From NCBI GenBank assembly GCA_052324925.1, contig JBQPRE010000006.1: DNA of 64,000 nt; one strand, given 5' to 3'. The position numbers were made by a program, and so were the translations under genes. The notes under the pieces were generated by a model. The model was not told where the DNA came from and searched no databases. It was given only the letters and a program-made list of their open reading frames with translations. Origin of the DNA: Flavimobilis sp052324925 (GTDB taxonomy: Bacteria; Actinomycetota; Actinomycetes; Actinomycetales; Cellulomonadaceae). Positions 62,875 through 64,000 of the stretch are shown one piece after another. Each line of letters opens with the position of its first letter. The first letter of the stretch is position 1.

Positions 62875-63450
62875 TCAGACCTCGCTCCGGTGGAAGGACT
62901 GCCACGAGCGGGAGGCTGTCGGGCCGCGCTGCCCCTGGTAGCGCGAGCCGTAGACGCTCGAGCCGTAGGGGTGCTCGGCGGGCGTCGAGAGGCGGAAGAA
63001 GCACAGCTGGCCGATCTTCATGCCGGGCCACAGCATGATCGGCAGGGTCGCGACGTTCGACAGCTCGAGGGTGACGTGGCCTGAGAAGCCGGGGTCGATG
63101 AAGCCCGCGGTCGAGTGGGTGAGGAGGCCGAGGCGGCCGAGGGAGCTCTTGCCTTCGAGGCGCGCGGCGATGTCGTCGGGCAGCGTCACCTGTTCGTAGG
63201 TGGCGCCGAGCACGAACTCGCCCGGGTGGAGCACGAAGGGCTCGTTCGCGGGCGTCTCGACGAGTCGCGTGAGGTCGGGCTGCTCGGTCGAGGGGTCGAT
63301 GTGCGGGTACCGGTGGTTGTCGAACAGCCGGAAGTAGCGGTCGAGACGCACGTCGATGCTCGACGGCTGGATGAGGGCGGGGTCGTAGGGGTCGAGAACG
63401 ACCCGGGATGCGTCGAGCTCGGCACGGATATCACGATCGGAGAGCAGCAC
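62875..63450 (-). CDS. dcd: dCTP deaminase
   Basis: A 191-residue trimeric deaminase (dCTP to dUTP; actinobacterial members may also cleave dUTP). MLLSDRDIRAEL start, SSIDVRLDRYFRLFDNHRY, GKSSLGRLGLLTHSTAGFID with the nucleotide-binding Ser/Arg and catalytic Glu region (PGFSGHVTLELSNVA), and YQGQRGPTASRSW at the end. Full length. The GTG start has TACCGT exactly six bases before it and no ribosome site, so probably leaderless. Confidence 0.96.
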   Translation of the reverse strand: MLLSDRDIRAELDASRVVLDPYDPALIQPSSIDVRLDRYFRLFDNHRYPHIDPSTEQPDLTRLVETPANEPFVLHPGEFVLGATYEQVTLPDDIAARLEGKSSLGRLGLLTHSTAGFIDPGFSGHVTLELSNVATLPIMLWPGMKIGQLCFFRLSTPAEHPYGSSVYGSRYQGQRGPTASRSWQSFHRSEV

Positions 63451-63456
63451 GGGTCT

Positions 63457-63462
63457 ACGGTA
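63457..63462 (-). promoter_or_regulatory. Putative leaderless -10 of dcd
   Basis: TACCGT on the minus strand, six bases, then the GTG at 63450. Same hexamer as the nirB -10. Confidence 0.55.
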
Positions 63463-63518
63463 CAAGCGTGGGCGCGCGCGTGCGTGGGCCGTCTCGCGCG
63501 GGTGTGTCTCCCCCGTCG

Positions 63519-63548
63519 TTCCCATTCGGCGGAGCGTCGGGCTATGAT
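63519..63548 (+). promoter_or_regulatory. Promoter of the cellobiose phosphorylase gene
   Basis: TTCCCA (63519-63524), 18-bp spacer, TATGAT (63543-63548, five of six to consensus). The start of transcription would be near 63555, just before the CebR-like operator. Confidence 0.6.
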
Positions 63549-63560
63549 CATCGCAATCCG

Positions 63561-63580
63561 GTGTGGGAGCGCTTCCACAC
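63561..63580. promoter_or_regulatory. CebR-type operator
   Basis: GTGTGGGAGCGCTTCCACAC is palindromic at all but one pair. Its core TGGGAGCGCTTCCA matches the CebR/CelR consensus TGGGAGCGCTCCCA at 13 of 14 positions. It overlaps the transcription start region, which would let a cellobiose-responsive LacI-family repressor block expression. Confidence 0.88.
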
Positions 63581-63609
63581 ATCCTGCCAACGAGGCCCGA
63601 GAGGCGACC

Positions 63610-64000
63610 ATGCGCTACGGACACTTCGACGACGAAGCCCGCGAGTACGTCATCACCACCCCCCACACTCCGTACCCCTGGATCAACTACCTGGGGTCCC
63701 AGGAGTTCTTCTCGCTCATCTCCCACCAGGCGGGCGGCTACTCGTTCTACCGTGACGCGAAGATGCGCCGCCTCACGCGCTACCGCTACAACAACGTGCC
63801 GGCGGACGCGGGCGGCCGGTACTTCTACATCAACGACGGCGGCGACGTGTGGACCCCGTCGTGGATGCCCGTCAAGGCTGAGCTCGACCGCTTCGAGGCC
63901 CGCCACGGCCTCGGGTACTCCCGCATGGTCGGAGAGCGCGGCGGCCTGAGCGTCGAGACCCTCTTCTTCGTGCCCGTCGGCGTCAACGCCGAGATCCAGA
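63610..64000 (+). CDS. cbp: Cellobiose phosphorylase (GH94), N-terminal part, runs off the window
   Basis: The visible 130 codons begin MRYGHFDDEAREYVITTPHT and include FYRDAKMRRLTRYRYNN and PSWMPVKAELDRFEARHGLG, the N-terminal beta-sandwich of GH94 phosphorylases and very close to the Cellulomonas enzyme. It splits cellobiose with phosphate into glucose-1-phosphate and glucose in the cytoplasm. The catalytic Asp lies in the missing part. GAGGCGACC precedes the ATG. Controlled by the CebR-type operator 30 bp upstream. Confidence 0.95.
   Translation, partial: MRYGHFDDEAREYVITTPHTPYPWINYLGSQEFFSLISHQAGGYSFYRDAKMRRLTRYRYNNVPADAGGRYFYINDGGDVWTPSWMPVKAELDRFEARHGLGYSRMVGERGGLSVETLFFVPVGVNAEIQ

Overview
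The window is high-GC actinobacterial DNA, most likely from the Micrococcales near Cellulomonadaceae, Sanguibacteraceae or Jonesiaceae. Support for this: GC-rich codon use with many GTG starts; DtxR/IdeR-like, HAIR-like and GlnR-like regulatory sites; an AA10-CBM-GH18 chitin-degrading protein of the architecture known from Jonesia; and a cellobiose phosphorylase very like the Cellulomonas enzyme behind a CebR-type operator. The genus cannot be fixed from the sequence alone. Gene density is ordinary chromosomal; the only mobile DNA seen is the end of an IS3-family element at the left edge.

Layout. 1-6.2 kb: an IS3-like end has cut off the front of a GH13 alpha-glucanase gene, followed by a maltose/maltodextrin ABC operon (malE-malF-malG, minus strand) with a LacI-family repressor gene last. 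6.2-8.5 kb: purS-purQ overlapping a tandem-GNAT acetyltransferase. 8.7-13.95 kb: a ferric-siderophore operon (siderophore-interacting reductase, lipoprotein, two permeases, ATPase) behind an IdeR/DtxR-like box. 14-19.5 kb: a purD-purC fusion, an LCP cell-wall ligase, purA and a DUF3151 gene. 19.6-22.8 kb: a stress-signalling cassette, a PAS-GAF-PP2C-HATPase protein flanked by two STAS antagonists. 23.2-33 kb: fbaA, an ABC-F protein, a SpoU methyltransferase, a NagD-like HAD phosphatase, an ATPase with a polytopic membrane protein, pyrE, an SDR, exonuclease III and a proline-rich membrane protein. 33.3-39.6 kb: an NlpC/P60 hydrolase behind a probable c-di-AMP (ydaO) riboswitch, a large LuxR regulator, an assembly flaw (G39 plus N) beside a very strong hairpin, and the LPMO-chitinase. 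39.6-43.5 kb: clpB with a HAIR-like site, an alpha/beta hydrolase and a truncated secreted-protein gene. 43.8-50.6 kb: a six-gene Mrp cation/proton antiporter operon. 50.8-61.6 kb: a nitrate assimilation island (narK, a nitrate reductase fused to a flavodoxin/FAD reductase, nirBD, an NnaR-like HemD-wHTH protein and a sirohydrochlorin chelatase). 61.8-64 kb: an unknown gene with dcd, then the start of cellobiose phosphorylase.

How the parts fit. Sugar capture (maltodextrin, chitin, cellobiose) sits beside nucleotide synthesis and nitrogen and iron assimilation. narK and nirB share a promoter module with identical spacing that resembles GlnR sites, and an NnaR-like gene follows, so the island carries transport, two-step reduction, cofactor supply and control. 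Many genes have a TANNNT-like -10 exactly six bases before the start codon, suggesting leaderless transcripts are common here. All assignments come from reading the sequence; no database search was run.
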